In this document: piece by piece, positions 34,661-44,824 of the stretch
Layout: each line of letters opens with the position of its first letter
How positions within the stretch are numbered: position 1 is the first letter of the stretch
Origin: Poseidonocella sp. HB161398
GTDB taxonomy: Bacteria; Pseudomonadota; Alphaproteobacteria; Rhodobacterales; Rhodobacteraceae
Length of the DNA: 64,000 nt
Direction of reading: 5' to 3'
Assembly: GCF_005870025.1 (NCBI RefSeq)
Contig: NZ_VATA01000004.1
Location: 1 to 64,000, forward strand
Program-made: the position numbers and the translations under genes
Notes under the pieces: model-generated
Told to the model about the DNA's origin: nothing
The model's input: the letters and a program-made list of their open reading frames with translations, nothing else
Databases searched by the model: none

Positions 34661-37600
34661 TTGGGCCGCCTACTCGACAGCCTCCAGAGCAGCACCTCGA
34701 ACATCGCGGCCCTTGACGAGAAGTGGGGCGAGACCGGCTACACCCAGGGGGCTGGCCTCGACACCCTCCACGATCCGCGCTTCCTGAACGACTGGCGGCA
34801 GGAGCTTGAGGATCGAGGCGTCGCCACCTCCGGCATGAGCGACGACGAGCTGCGCGAGCAGTTCTACAACCGGGGCGCATGGGAGGCGACGAACACGGTC
34901 TCCATCGGCATCTCCGCCGCACGCGCGACGAACGCCGACCTCGAACGCAAGCAGCGCCTCGCCCGCCTTACGGATGTCTACGACGCGCTGCCCGGCTTCA
35001 CCTCGAATCCCGACCGGTCCCTTGGCGACGTAGTGTCCGACTACGGCGCGGCGCTGATCCTTGACCCGGCCAACCTCCTCGGAGGCGTGGCGGGCAAGGT
35101 GGGCGGACAGGCAGCCGCACGCGCAGCCGCCAAGGGCGCGCAGGTCTCCGCGCGCAAGGCCGTCACCGCTGGCCTCAAGGCGGGCGTGGCCAAGGCCGCC
35201 GTGACCGAGGGCGCGGTCTCCGCCGCCACCGAGGGCGTGGCCAACGCGCTGGAGCAGACCCGCGACATCGAGCTGGGGCGGCAGGACGGCTTCTCCGTGG
35301 GCCAGCTCGGCGGTGCTGCCGCACTCGGCGGTGCCATCGGCGGCGCTGCCGGTGGCCTCATGAACATTCCCTCCGCGCTTGTCGGCGCGCGGCTGGGGCA
35401 GAACGACATCGCCCGCCTGAAATCCTACGGCTTCCAGCCCGAGGACCTCCAGCGCATGTCGAACGAAGACATCACCAGCGCGCTCGACCCGTCGAACACG
35501 GCGCGCATGCTGGAGCAGATGCGCGCGGGCATGGCGGCTTCCACCGGCCCCTCCGGTGCGCCTGCCGCGCCCGGCGATCCTGCCACGCCGGGCGCGGCTC
35601 CCGCCGTCATCATTGAGGCCGAGGAACCGCCGCTGGCCAAGCTGCGCGGCGAACTCAGGGCGGCGATCTCGGACGCCGAGGCGGACGGCGTTTCCACCGA
35701 CGAGATGAGGGCGCATGACGCCAGCCTTGCCGAAGCCGAGACCACGCTCGGGCGCGTGAGCGCGCGCATCTCGAAGCAGGCCGCACGCGCCGCCGAGGCG
35801 GGAGACCAAGCCGCCGCCGATGCAGCCGCAGCCGAACAGGAGGCCATCGACAGTGCAGCCCGAGCCGTTGCCGACGACGACACCGAGAACGACCTCGAAG
35901 CCCTCGACAAGCTCAAGGCCATGCTGGCCGACTACGAGGCCCGCGCCGCGTCGGAAGATGCCGCCGCCCCTGATGCGGGTGCGCAGGCGGCAAAGCCGGA
36001 AGGGACCGGCCAAGAACCCGCCGCGCCCGCTGCGCCCGCCGCCGCGCCCGAAGCCCCTGCCCCCGCCGAAGACCAGCTCGCATCCCTGAAAGCCGCGCAG
36101 GCCGAGCTGGCCTCTGCCACCGAGCGCTTCGCGAAGGCCGCGCAGGACCCGGCCAGCACGACCCCCGAGGAGCTGGCCTCGATCCGCGCCGATCTCGACG
36201 CCGCGCTTGCCAAGGCGCGGGGCGATGCCCCCGATCCCGAGGCACGCGCACCGGCCCCCGAGACCCCCGATCCGGTCGAGCCCCCCAATCCCGAGGCACG
36301 CAAGGCGGACGCGCTGGCGCGCCTCTCGGCCAAGGAGGCGAAGGTCGGCAAGGCCGCGCGCGAGGCGCTGATAGACGCGGGCTGGGATGGCGACGTGGCC
36401 GAGCTGCCGCGCAGCGGCACCGGCTACGTGGGCAAGAAGCAGGCGCAGGACTGGATCAAGGCCAACCCTCTCCCCGAGCCCGAGGCCACCGCCGAGCGCC
36501 CCGGCCTCGACATGGAGGGCGATGCCACCGCCGGCGAAATCCCGAAGGCCACGCCCTCGCCCGAGCAGAAGCCGCTCGCGCCCGAGCAGGACGCATGGGC
36601 GAACGCCACGCTCGCCGACAAGTTCGCCGCCGTGCCCGCCGATCTCCAGAAGCGCGCCGTGAAGGCGGGCGTGAACTGGCGCGCCGTCGCCGAGCGCTCC
36701 GGCCACCGCAGCCCCGAGAACATGGTGGCCGCCATCGACCGGCGCGTGACCGCCCGCGAGAAGGCCCCCGAGAACGACCGCGCCTATACCGACCGGGTGG
36801 CGGACGCGGCCACGCGCATCATCGCCGAGGACGACGAGGCCACCTCGCTGGCCGACCTCCGCGCGCTGATCGAGAACCAGTCGCAGCACCCCGACTACTC
36901 GCAGTACGGCACGGACCTGCTGCACTTCTTCGATGCCACGATTGAGGAAGCGGCGAAGACCGGCACTCTCGAAGCGCCGTCTTCCGCCCGCCGCCTGCCG
37001 CTCGACGGCGAGCAGACCCTCCGCCGGGACGCCATCGACCTCGACATCCAGAAGCTCCTGACGCCCGATTTCTCGACCGATGGCGAACTCACGCGCACCT
37101 CCCGCACCGGCATGGAGGCAGCATCGCGCGTGATCGCCGATGCCGTGATCCGGGGCGAGAGCGACCTCTTCACCCCCGAGGAAATGGCCCAGGCTTCCAA
37201 TGCCGCCTTCAAGGCCATGACCGACGCGGGTGCGACCCGCCTGTCCGGCTACGACAGCGACCGCTTCATGGCTGCCGTGCTCGCGGGCAAGTGGCGGAAC
37301 AAGTACCTGGACGACGCCCGCAATTTCTGGATGTCGAGCAACTCCGGCATGCTGGAGCGCGCGGCCATCTTCGTGGACGAGACGCTCAACCGTGCCACGC
37401 GCCGGTCGCGCGTGGACGTGGACGCCAAGCAGCTCTCCGTCCATCAGGCGGGCTTCATGGCGCAGCAGGCGAAGAAGCCTGCCGTGTGGTTCAAGGCCAT
37501 CGGCGGCGAGAAGATCGAGGACGCGGACGGCAAGCTGGTGCTCGCCCAGCCGGGCCAGACCGTCTATGTCTCCGGCACGCTCACCAACCGCCACGGCGCG

Positions 37601-40600
37601 CCGCGCGCCTTCGCGAGCTTCGACGCGATGGCCGCCCGGTTGCCGCAGCACGAGCTGGACAAGACGAAAATCCCTCGCGCGCGCGTCATGGTCTCCGAGA
37701 AGCAGGCGGCCACCTATGCCGACGACGCGACCGAGGCGGCCAAGCAGAAATACTTCACCGAGGACGGCATCCGCCGCGACCAGCTCGCGAAGATGACCGT
37801 GGAGGAGCAGGCCGACGAGGCGATCCGCGACCAGCTCGACGCGACCGAGCGCGTGGAGATCGAGATCGAGGAGACCCCGCCGCCGAAGGACGAGGCCCCG
37901 GAGACCGACATCGTCGACACCTCCGCGCCCGAGGCCGACGAGACCATGCCCACCTCCGCGCGCGCTATCGGCGCGACCGGCGGCAACCCGGAGCTGGTGG
38001 CCAAGGCGCTCAAGGACAAGCGCGCGCAGAAGACACTGGCACTGGATGTGCCCGCCGAGAAGACGGGCCATGACGGCCCGCGCGTGGCGATCCTGCGCAT
38101 GAAGGACGAGGCGTGGCAGCGCCGCTCGCAGGGCGGCACGCGCAAGGTGCGCCTCTTCCGCATGGCCAAGCCCGGCCAGACGCTCGCCCAGGTGCTCGGC
38201 AAGGCGGACCTCGCCGACTTTGAAATCCGCTACGCGCCCGCGAACAAGCGCCCCGGCACCGACGCCCAGGCCGCCAAGCTCTGGGACAGCCTTGCCCCCG
38301 AGAAGGACGTGCGCGACCCGCGCCTGCCGACCTCCGTCTCCCGCGCAAAGCCGGTGGCCATCAAGGTCTCCGACCAGCACCGCGCCACCATCGAGGCGGT
38401 CGTGGGCTCCATGGGCAGGCACGCGAAGGGCCTGCTCGACGGCTCCACCGAAGTCTCGCCGCGCGAGCTTGTGGCCATCACTACCAATCTCGAAACCGCG
38501 GGCTGGAAGAACGTCGCCGCGGGCGGCGGCGTGCGCGCCTATGCCGACGCCATGGCTGGCCTCTACGCGGCCATCGCCGAGCACCACCCCGCTGGCCTCA
38601 TCCCCGACAACATCACGCGCGAGAAATCCGCCGCGCAGCTCCACGACATCATCGACGGCTACACGCCCGAGGAAAAGGCCGAGGCCACGCGCCTGATGGA
38701 CCAGCTTGCCGGGGGCAGCGGTCCCGCCTTCCAGCGCGGCCAGGGCAATGAGTACGAGGTGGCGCGGGACGGCTCGGCGAATGTCAGGCTCACGGGCGAG
38801 CACCAGCCGGTGCAGCCGCGCATCGCCACGCTCTACCACGAGATGGCGCATTGGGGGTACTTCAACATCCTCACGCCCGACGACCGGATCACCTTCTGGA
38901 ACGCGGTGGCCAAGTACGAGGGCGACGAGAAGGCGCTCATGCAGCGCGTGGCCGTGCCGCCGGGCGTGAAGGTGCCGGGCGGCACCACCGTCTCGAATGC
39001 GCTCGCCTCGCCGCAGGAGCTTTTCGCCAACCAGTTCCAGATGTGGGCAGGCCGCCGCGAGGGCTCGATCATCCAGGACGAGAGCTACTGGAAGCGCATC
39101 GCCACCTTCGTGAAGGCCATCTTCACGCGCTACGTGAAGACGGCCCCTATCGACCCCGAGCTGGAGCCGCTCTTCGAGCGCATCCTCCCCGACCGGGACA
39201 AGATCGCGGTCTCCGGCCCCGGTATCGTGAAGTCCCCCAAGACCGAACTCGGCACGGCCATCGTCACGCGCATGGGCCAGCTCGCCGATCTTCGCAGCGC
39301 AATCGAAACCGCCGTGATCTCCGGCGATCCGAACCTGATCCTGCGCAGCCATGTGGAGCTGATGCGCTGGCTGGGCGCGCTGACCACGCCGAAGAAGGAA
39401 GGCTCGCAGCCCTTCTCGCCGCTGACCGCGCCGACGAAGAAGGGCGGGCGCAAGCCGCTCACGATCATCACCTACCGCCGCCGCGACGTGTTCGAGGTGC
39501 TGGGCCTCAAGACCGACAAGCAGCTCGCCGACCTGCCGCCGGAGGAGGATGGCCTTGGCCTCGTCTTCGACGCCGAGCAGCAGCACGCGCGCGCCGACAT
39601 CCTGGCCGACATGTACTATGACGGCTACGCCTCCGGCTTCAAACCGGCCAACCGAGACATCTCGAAGATCAAGGACACGGGCGCGTCCTCGACCGAGGCC
39701 ATGCTGGACATGGTGTTCAACGCCATGAGCGCGGCCTACCTCAAACGCGAGGGCGGCTACCCCCCCTTCGACGTGCCTGCCTCCGCCGCCGAGCGGCTGG
39801 ACGACTTCCGCGCCTCTGGCCGGGAGAGCTACAGCTCCAAGGTGACGGCGGCATGGCGCGCCGCCAAGCGCGCCGCGCGCGAGGATGCGGCCATCGCGCG
39901 GCGCGTGGAGAACGCCTCCGCGCCCGAGCCGGTCAAGCCCGCCAAGGGCGCGCCGGTCAACACGCGCAAGGCCAGCAAGCGCGAGCTGAAGGAAGCGCTG
40001 AAGGCCAGGAAGGGCACTCCCGAGGAGGCGGCGATCCTGCACGCGCTCGGCGGAGAGACCGACCTCAAGAAGCTGAACAAGGTCCGCGACCGGACCTATT
40101 GGAAGATGGGCAAGGCCGATCTGGAGAAGGCCAAGGACGCCGCGAGCGAAGACCCGGTGGCCCTCCAGAAGATCAACTACGAGCTGGCCGTCCGCGCGCT
40201 CTCCGCGAGCCAGCGCAAGGCCACGCGCTCGCCCCAGATCATCGACCTGATCGAGATCGAGAAGGGCGACCACGACGCAGTGTCGGGCCAGCTCGGCGTG
40301 CCCGCCCTCGCCCGCGCGCCGATCCGCGAGGCGCTGGCCGCCATGTCGAGCCGCACGCAGCGCCAGACCTACGCCACGCGCACCGTGGGCTACCGGCTCC
40401 TCGCCCTCATGGGCGCGACCGCCAAGGGCACCGACGACGCGCCCGCCGCGCTCCTCTCCGATGGCCTCTTCGCCCGGCTCGCCGGGATGGAGGGGGCCGA
40501 CGATCCTCTCGACCTGGGCGGCGCGGCCTTCAACGCGGTGCGCACGCGCCTGCGCGCCATCGGCACCGGCCTCTCCAGCGGTCGCCACTCGCCCGCCGTC

Positions 40601-43600
40601 GCGCTGCGCGACCTCGCGCACATGACGATCCGGGGCACGTGGTCCGACGAGCAGCGCGCGGCCATCGCCGCCGCCTTCGAGGCCATGAAGCCGGGCGCGC
40701 AGAAGCCGTGGATCGAGCAGCACGCGCCGGGCACGCCGGTCGCCGAAATCGCCGAGCGCTGGATCGCGCAGCGCTACGTGGACCACCTCGCTGGCCGCCG
40801 CCGCCGGGACCGCATCTGGCAAGGCGTGGAGCCCGCGCGGCTCTCCGAGCTGGGCACGCGCGGCATCATCGACCCGGCCCTCGACCAGCTCGAAGACCAC
40901 CTCGCCTACCTGACGAACGGCCTGATCGCCTCGGGCCGGGGCCAGGAGGAATTTGTCCGGCTGCTGACCTACGGCGACATGTTCGCCGAGGAGCGCCCGC
41001 TGGCCTTCGCCAACCGCGCCACCATCTCCCCCGAGCTGGCCGCCAGCCATGCCGACGACCTGCTGCGGAACATCTCGCCCCAGCACCGCCGGGCCATCGC
41101 GGCATGGTCCACCGGCAACCCCGATGCCGAGCGGATCGACGTGCTCTATGCGCGCGTGCCGAACACGCTCGCCCACCGCGAGCGCCGCAACCCCGACGCC
41201 GTGGTGGGCCGCCAGCCCGGCGACCTCGGCCCCGGCACCTACATCCAGGACACGCCCTCGGGCCTTGCCCGCCCCACGCGCGATGCGCTTGCGGGCGACA
41301 TCGCCGGGCTCGGCCTGACCGACGCGGCCAAGGCCGACCTCCTCGAAGACGCGGTGAACCTGCACCGGCTGCGCCGGGACATCTCGCAGCTCCGCCTGCG
41401 GATCGAGACCGCCGGAGCCGCCGAGCGCCCGGCCATGATCGACACGGTCAACGCGCTGGCCGCGCAGGAGGCGCGCATCTCCGACACGCTCGCCGTGCAC
41501 GCGCTGCCGAGCGATGCGAAGGTGGCCCCGGTGGTCCTGCGCCACAACGCGAAGCTCGTCCCCATGGACGAGACCCTGCTGGACGACACCGCGATCTGGC
41601 CGCGCATGCTCCTCGAAAAGCTGGTCGAGCGCCGCTCGCTCACCGACGCGCAGGGCCGCGCGCTCGACACGCGCGTCAACGACACGATGACCGGCGCCGA
41701 CTTCCGCGCGGAGCTGGCCGATCTGCTGGCCGCCAAGCACGGCGAGGCGGGCGCGCATGGTCTCGTCAACAGCGTGCTCGCCGATCTCGGCTATGACGGC
41801 ATCCGCGCGCCCTTCGGCGAGGGGCGCGTGGGCAAGTCGCGCGTGGTCGTGTGGAACGACACCGCGCTGCGCCACCTGGGCAGCGACCGCTTCCAGGACG
41901 CATCGCCCGCCGACGCCTCGGAGCTGGCCCCCGGCGCGCTCTCCGGCCTGGCCAACCTCGTGGCCTCGGGCCGCGTGCAGAGCCTCGCCGACATCGAGCC
42001 GATGCGCATGGCCTCGATCCTCGAAGTCGGCGGCGAGCCCGATCCGCGCCTCACGGACGGGCTCCGCAACATCCTGCGCAAGCGCTGGCCCACGAAGGAC
42101 CAGGAGCGCTTGCTCGGCAACATGGTCACGCTCGCCCTCTCCTCGCAGAGCGCGGCCATGAAGCGCGTGGGCATGCACTGGCTGGGCGACTGGTTCGAGA
42201 CGTTCTTCGCCGAGCAGCAGCAGCTCCTCGCCAGGAAGCTCCTGCCGGTCGAGAAGTCCCTCGCCGCCCTGCCCGACGCGGGCAACTGGCTCAAGCGCTA
42301 CACGCGCAAGGTCCGCGCCGTGGGCGTGGAGGGCATCGACGCCAAGCAGCCCGACAGCCATACGCGCATCATCCGCGCGCTGCGCCGGGGCGAGGACGAC
42401 CGCGCCTACAAGGTGCTCTCGCACGAGGAGCGCAAGGTCTTCGACCAGCTCCGCCGCCTCTTCGCCGACGAGCTGGCCGAGCTGCGCGCCACGGGCGTGC
42501 GCATCGGCAAGCGCGACAACTACGTGCCGCAGGTCTGGAACCAGAAGCGCATCGAGAAGGACAAGCAGGGCTTCCTCGCGGCCATGGCGGACTACCACCG
42601 GGCCGAGGAGCTGCACACCGGGCGCGCGCCCGATCCCGACAACACGGCGGACGGCTTCGCAAACCGCATGTACGCGCGCCTCGTGGGCGAGGACACCGAG
42701 GGCGCGTTCGTCCCGGCGGGCGGCGGCTCGCGCAGCGCCGCCTTCGAGGAGGCGGACTTCTCGCGCATGATCCAGCTCGACAATCCCGCCTACCGCGACC
42801 AGCTCGCGGCGCTGGAGAAGTACCTCGAAAACGATCTGGGCGGCCTCGTCGCGAAGTACCTCGACGCCTCCACGCGCCGCAGCCTCCAGGTCAAGGCGCA
42901 TGGCCTCAACCGCCACGGGGCCTATGACTACCTGCGCGTGGTGGACCAGGGCACCGAGGGCATCGCTGATCTCCTCTCGACGGATCGGGTCTACACCCAG
43001 ACCAAGACGGCCATGGAGAAGACCGGCGCGCTCAAGATGGTCGAGTACGAGCTGGCCACGCGCATGCCCTTCCCGAACGCGCATGCCGCGCGCGACTTCG
43101 CCGAGGGTCTCGCTGCCACCTATGCCGACGAGGGCGAGGCAGCCGCGCGCAAGGCGCTGATGGACATCGCGCCGCGCGATCTGCGTGGCCGCATCGGCGA
43201 GCCCTACATCCGCCGGGCCGACGCGATCCTGGCCGCGCTGCGGGACTTCGGCGGCGAGCGTGCGGGCGTGAAGCCCGACCAGCTCTCCTTCGTGGAGAAC
43301 GCTCTGGCCGTCGCCTCCAAGCGCCGCATCAAGAGCGGCATGAACACCGACCGGGCCTACAAGACTTCGCAGGCCATCCGCTCGGTGAACAGCATCAGCC
43401 TGCTGGCCTTCACCACGCTCTCTTCGCTGGGCGACCTCGCGCTGCCGGTGATCCGCTCCGGCTCCCTTCGCACCTACGCGAAGGCCATGGCGCAGTACAC
43501 AGGCGATCCGGTCTACCGCGACATGATCCGGGGCGTGGGCGGCGCCATCGAGAGCGTGGTCTCCGACCGGCTCACCAACACCTTCGGGCGCTTCCATTCG

Positions 43601-44494
43601 AAGACCACCAACGCCTTCTTCCACGCCACGCTGCTCACCCCCTGGACGGACATGAACCGCTCCATGGCCTCTGCCGTGGGCTACGAGAGCCTCAAGGCCA
43701 TGCAGCGCAAGCTGACCACCTCGAAGCCCGGCACCCGCGAGCACCGCCGCGCCATGCGCTTCCTGAACGCCTACGGCCTCAAGGACTTCCTGCCCGGCGG
43801 GCAGCGCGAGCACGAGAGCCTGAACAACCCGGCGCTCCTGCGCGACGACGACACCGTGCGCACGGCGGTGATCCGCTTCACCGACCACGCGATCTTCGCG
43901 CCGAACCCCAATGACGTGCCGCTCTGGGCGCAGACGCCGGTCGGCGCGATGGTCTTCCAGCTCAAGAGCTACCCGCTGATGATGCAGCGCCTCGCGGGCG
44001 ACATTCTGCACGAGGCCGACCACGGCAACGTCAAGCCGCTGGTCTACCTGGCCATGCTCGGCCCGGCGCTCGGCATGGCGTCCCTCACGCTCAAGGACAT
44101 CGTGCAGTCGCGCGGCGAGGACGAACAGGGCAACCCCACGCGCAGCGTGCGCGACCGGGGCGACCTGACCGGCTGGTATCTCGAAGGCATGCTGGCCATG
44201 GGCGGCTTCGGCCTGATCGCCGACACCATGCACTCGGTCGGCACGCAGGCCGAGCACGGCGCCTACGGCCAGACCCGGATCATGTCCACGCTCCTCGGCC
44301 CGAGCGTGGGCCTCGTGAACGACACGGCCACCGTGATCGGCAGCATCGGCCAGGGCTGGGGCGAGGACTTCGAGGCGGACGGCAACGCGAAGGAGCGTGC
44401 CGCCGTGCGCGCGGTCGCGCAGCGCATCCCTGTCCTCGGTGGCCTCCGCGACGTGCGCGAGAACATCGTGGACAGGCTTGGAGGGCGGGATTGA
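34661..44494 (+). CDS. Giant 3277-aa polyvalent internal virion protein
   Basis: TTG start 8 nt after AGGAG; the nearby ATG at 34654 is out of frame. The N-terminal ~250 residues end in a Gly/Ala-rich, glycine-zipper-like membrane segment (GGAAALGGAIGGAAGGLMN). Residues about 285-650 are Ala/Pro/Glu low-complexity coiled coil. LYHEMAHWGYF at 1391-1401 is a zinc-metalloprotease HExxH (H1393, E1394, H1397). An ART-like segment spans about 2190 (GPGTYIQDTPS) to 2400 (YDGIRAPF … VVVWND). The C terminus (about 2900-3277) has hydrophobic helices (SLLAFTTLSSLGDLALPVIR). This fits 'large polyvalent proteins' ejected with DNA. No RNA polymerase motifs were seen, unlike N4 vRNAP. Confidence 0.85.
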   Translation: MGRLLDSLQSSTSNIAALDEKWGETGYTQGAGLDTLHDPRFLNDWRQELEDRGVATSGMSDDELREQFYNRGAWEATNTVSIGISAARATNADLERKQRLARLTDVYDALPGFTSNPDRSLGDVVSDYGAALILDPANLLGGVAGKVGGQAAARAAAKGAQVSARKAVTAGLKAGVAKAAVTEGAVSAATEGVANALEQTRDIELGRQDGFSVGQLGGAAALGGAIGGAAGGLMNIPSALVGARLGQNDIARLKSYGFQPEDLQRMSNEDITSALDPSNTARMLEQMRAGMAASTGPSGAPAAPGDPATPGAAPAVIIEAEEPPLAKLRGELRAAISDAEADGVSTDEMRAHDASLAEAETTLGRVSARISKQAARAAEAGDQAAADAAAAEQEAIDSAARAVADDDTENDLEALDKLKAMLADYEARAASEDAAAPDAGAQAAKPEGTGQEPAAPAAPAAAPEAPAPAEDQLASLKAAQAELASATERFAKAAQDPASTTPEELASIRADLDAALAKARGDAPDPEARAPAPETPDPVEPPNPEARKADALARLSAKEAKVGKAAREALIDAGWDGDVAELPRSGTGYVGKKQAQDWIKANPLPEPEATAERPGLDMEGDATAGEIPKATPSPEQKPLAPEQDAWANATLADKFAAVPADLQKRAVKAGVNWRAVAERSGHRSPENMVAAIDRRVTAREKAPENDRAYTDRVADAATRIIAEDDEATSLADLRALIENQSQHPDYSQYGTDLLHFFDATIEEAAKTGTLEAPSSARRLPLDGEQTLRRDAIDLDIQKLLTPDFSTDGELTRTSRTGMEAASRVIADAVIRGESDLFTPEEMAQASNAAFKAMTDAGATRLSGYDSDRFMAAVLAGKWRNKYLDDARNFWMSSNSGMLERAAIFVDETLNRATRRSRVDVDAKQLSVHQAGFMAQQAKKPAVWFKAIGGEKIEDADGKLVLAQPGQTVYVSGTLTNRHGAPRAFASFDAMAARLPQHELDKTKIPRARVMVSEKQAATYADDATEAAKQKYFTEDGIRRDQLAKMTVEEQADEAIRDQLDATERVEIEIEETPPPKDEAPETDIVDTSAPEADETMPTSARAIGATGGNPELVAKALKDKRAQKTLALDVPAEKTGHDGPRVAILRMKDEAWQRRSQGGTRKVRLFRMAKPGQTLAQVLGKADLADFEIRYAPANKRPGTDAQAAKLWDSLAPEKDVRDPRLPTSVSRAKPVAIKVSDQHRATIEAVVGSMGRHAKGLLDGSTEVSPRELVAITTNLETAGWKNVAAGGGVRAYADAMAGLYAAIAEHHPAGLIPDNITREKSAAQLHDIIDGYTPEEKAEATRLMDQLAGGSGPAFQRGQGNEYEVARDGSANVRLTGEHQPVQPRIATLYHEMAHWGYFNILTPDDRITFWNAVAKYEGDEKALMQRVAVPPGVKVPGGTTVSNALASPQELFANQFQMWAGRREGSIIQDESYWKRIATFVKAIFTRYVKTAPIDPELEPLFERILPDRDKIAVSGPGIVKSPKTELGTAIVTRMGQLADLRSAIETAVISGDPNLILRSHVELMRWLGALTTPKKEGSQPFSPLTAPTKKGGRKPLTIITYRRRDVFEVLGLKTDKQLADLPPEEDGLGLVFDAEQQHARADILADMYYDGYASGFKPANRDISKIKDTGASSTEAMLDMVFNAMSAAYLKREGGYPPFDVPASAAERLDDFRASGRESYSSKVTAAWRAAKRAAREDAAIARRVENASAPEPVKPAKGAPVNTRKASKRELKEALKARKGTPEEAAILHALGGETDLKKLNKVRDRTYWKMGKADLEKAKDAASEDPVALQKINYELAVRALSASQRKATRSPQIIDLIEIEKGDHDAVSGQLGVPALARAPIREALAAMSSRTQRQTYATRTVGYRLLALMGATAKGTDDAPAALLSDGLFARLAGMEGADDPLDLGGAAFNAVRTRLRAIGTGLSSGRHSPAVALRDLAHMTIRGTWSDEQRAAIAAAFEAMKPGAQKPWIEQHAPGTPVAEIAERWIAQRYVDHLAGRRRRDRIWQGVEPARLSELGTRGIIDPALDQLEDHLAYLTNGLIASGRGQEEFVRLLTYGDMFAEERPLAFANRATISPELAASHADDLLRNISPQHRRAIAAWSTGNPDAERIDVLYARVPNTLAHRERRNPDAVVGRQPGDLGPGTYIQDTPSGLARPTRDALAGDIAGLGLTDAAKADLLEDAVNLHRLRRDISQLRLRIETAGAAERPAMIDTVNALAAQEARISDTLAVHALPSDAKVAPVVLRHNAKLVPMDETLLDDTAIWPRMLLEKLVERRSLTDAQGRALDTRVNDTMTGADFRAELADLLAAKHGEAGAHGLVNSVLADLGYDGIRAPFGEGRVGKSRVVVWNDTALRHLGSDRFQDASPADASELAPGALSGLANLVASGRVQSLADIEPMRMASILEVGGEPDPRLTDGLRNILRKRWPTKDQERLLGNMVTLALSSQSAAMKRVGMHWLGDWFETFFAEQQQLLARKLLPVEKSLAALPDAGNWLKRYTRKVRAVGVEGIDAKQPDSHTRIIRALRRGEDDRAYKVLSHEERKVFDQLRRLFADELAELRATGVRIGKRDNYVPQVWNQKRIEKDKQGFLAAMADYHRAEELHTGRAPDPDNTADGFANRMYARLVGEDTEGAFVPAGGGSRSAAFEEADFSRMIQLDNPAYRDQLAALEKYLENDLGGLVAKYLDASTRRSLQVKAHGLNRHGAYDYLRVVDQGTEGIADLLSTDRVYTQTKTAMEKTGALKMVEYELATRMPFPNAHAARDFAEGLAATYADEGEAAARKALMDIAPRDLRGRIGEPYIRRADAILAALRDFGGERAGVKPDQLSFVENALAVASKRRIKSGMNTDRAYKTSQAIRSVNSISLLAFTTLSSLGDLALPVIRSGSLRTYAKAMAQYTGDPVYRDMIRGVGGAIESVVSDRLTNTFGRFHSKTTNAFFHATLLTPWTDMNRSMASAVGYESLKAMQRKLTTSKPGTREHRRAMRFLNAYGLKDFLPGGQREHESLNNPALLRDDDTVRTAVIRFTDHAIFAPNPNDVPLWAQTPVGAMVFQLKSYPLMMQRLAGDILHEADHGNVKPLVYLAMLGPALGMASLTLKDIVQSRGEDEQGNPTRSVRDRGDLTGWYLEGMLAMGGFGLIADTMHSVGTQAEHGAYGQTRIMSTLLGPSVGLVNDTATVIGSIGQGWGEDFEADGNAKERAAVRAVAQRIPVLGGLRDVRENIVDRLGGRD

Positions 44495-44824
44495 TGCAAG
44501 GAACTAGGTTCCTCTACAGAAAGCTCAAAGAGAAGACCGATCATTGGAAATGGAAGCTTGGATTCCAGCGCTCTCCAAGTGGAACGGAAATGCGCCGACT
44601 AGACGTTAGCTTGGAGCATTGAGGGCGGCGCCAGCCCCGCAAAGATCAGAACAGATCCCAGAATGCACCGGGCCACCGATCGCCACCCAAACTACATCCT
44701 CCCGCGACGAAAAATAGACCTCTGAACATTTCGAGTTGCAGTATTGGAAATCTTCGGTCACCAATGAACATGCTGCCGCGCCAGAGCTGTGCTAGACTAA
44801 CTCATCCTTTCAAGAGAGAAAATT
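44495..44824. other. AT-rich border before the HEPN-like moron
   Basis: About 330 bp without a credible gene. Composition changes from high GC to AT-rich at about 44500, immediately after the giant gene stop, so the moron boundary is probably here. A promoter-like site lies near the right end. Confidence 0.5.
44790..44798 (+). promoter_or_regulatory. Candidate extended -10 promoter of the HEPN-like gene
   Basis: TGCTAGACT, an extended -10 element (TG-N-TAGACT), 27 bp upstream of the GTG start. There is no good -35, as is common for extended -10 promoters. Supports autonomous expression. Confidence 0.4.

Noticed and set aside
34386-34704. Several 68-97-codon minus frames in the gap before the giant gene
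   Set aside because: Mutually overlapping, no start signals and repetitive Arg-rich shadow composition.
34670-44257. A 3195-codon open frame antisense to the giant gene
   Set aside because: Codon-position GC pattern and recognisable domains belong to the sense strand; long antisense frames are common in GC-rich DNA. No start signal or domain in the antisense frame.
34661-44494. N4-type virion RNA polymerase
   Set aside because: Size is similar, but no T7-like polymerase motifs could be found; the HExxH and ART-like segments point to a different polyvalent protein.
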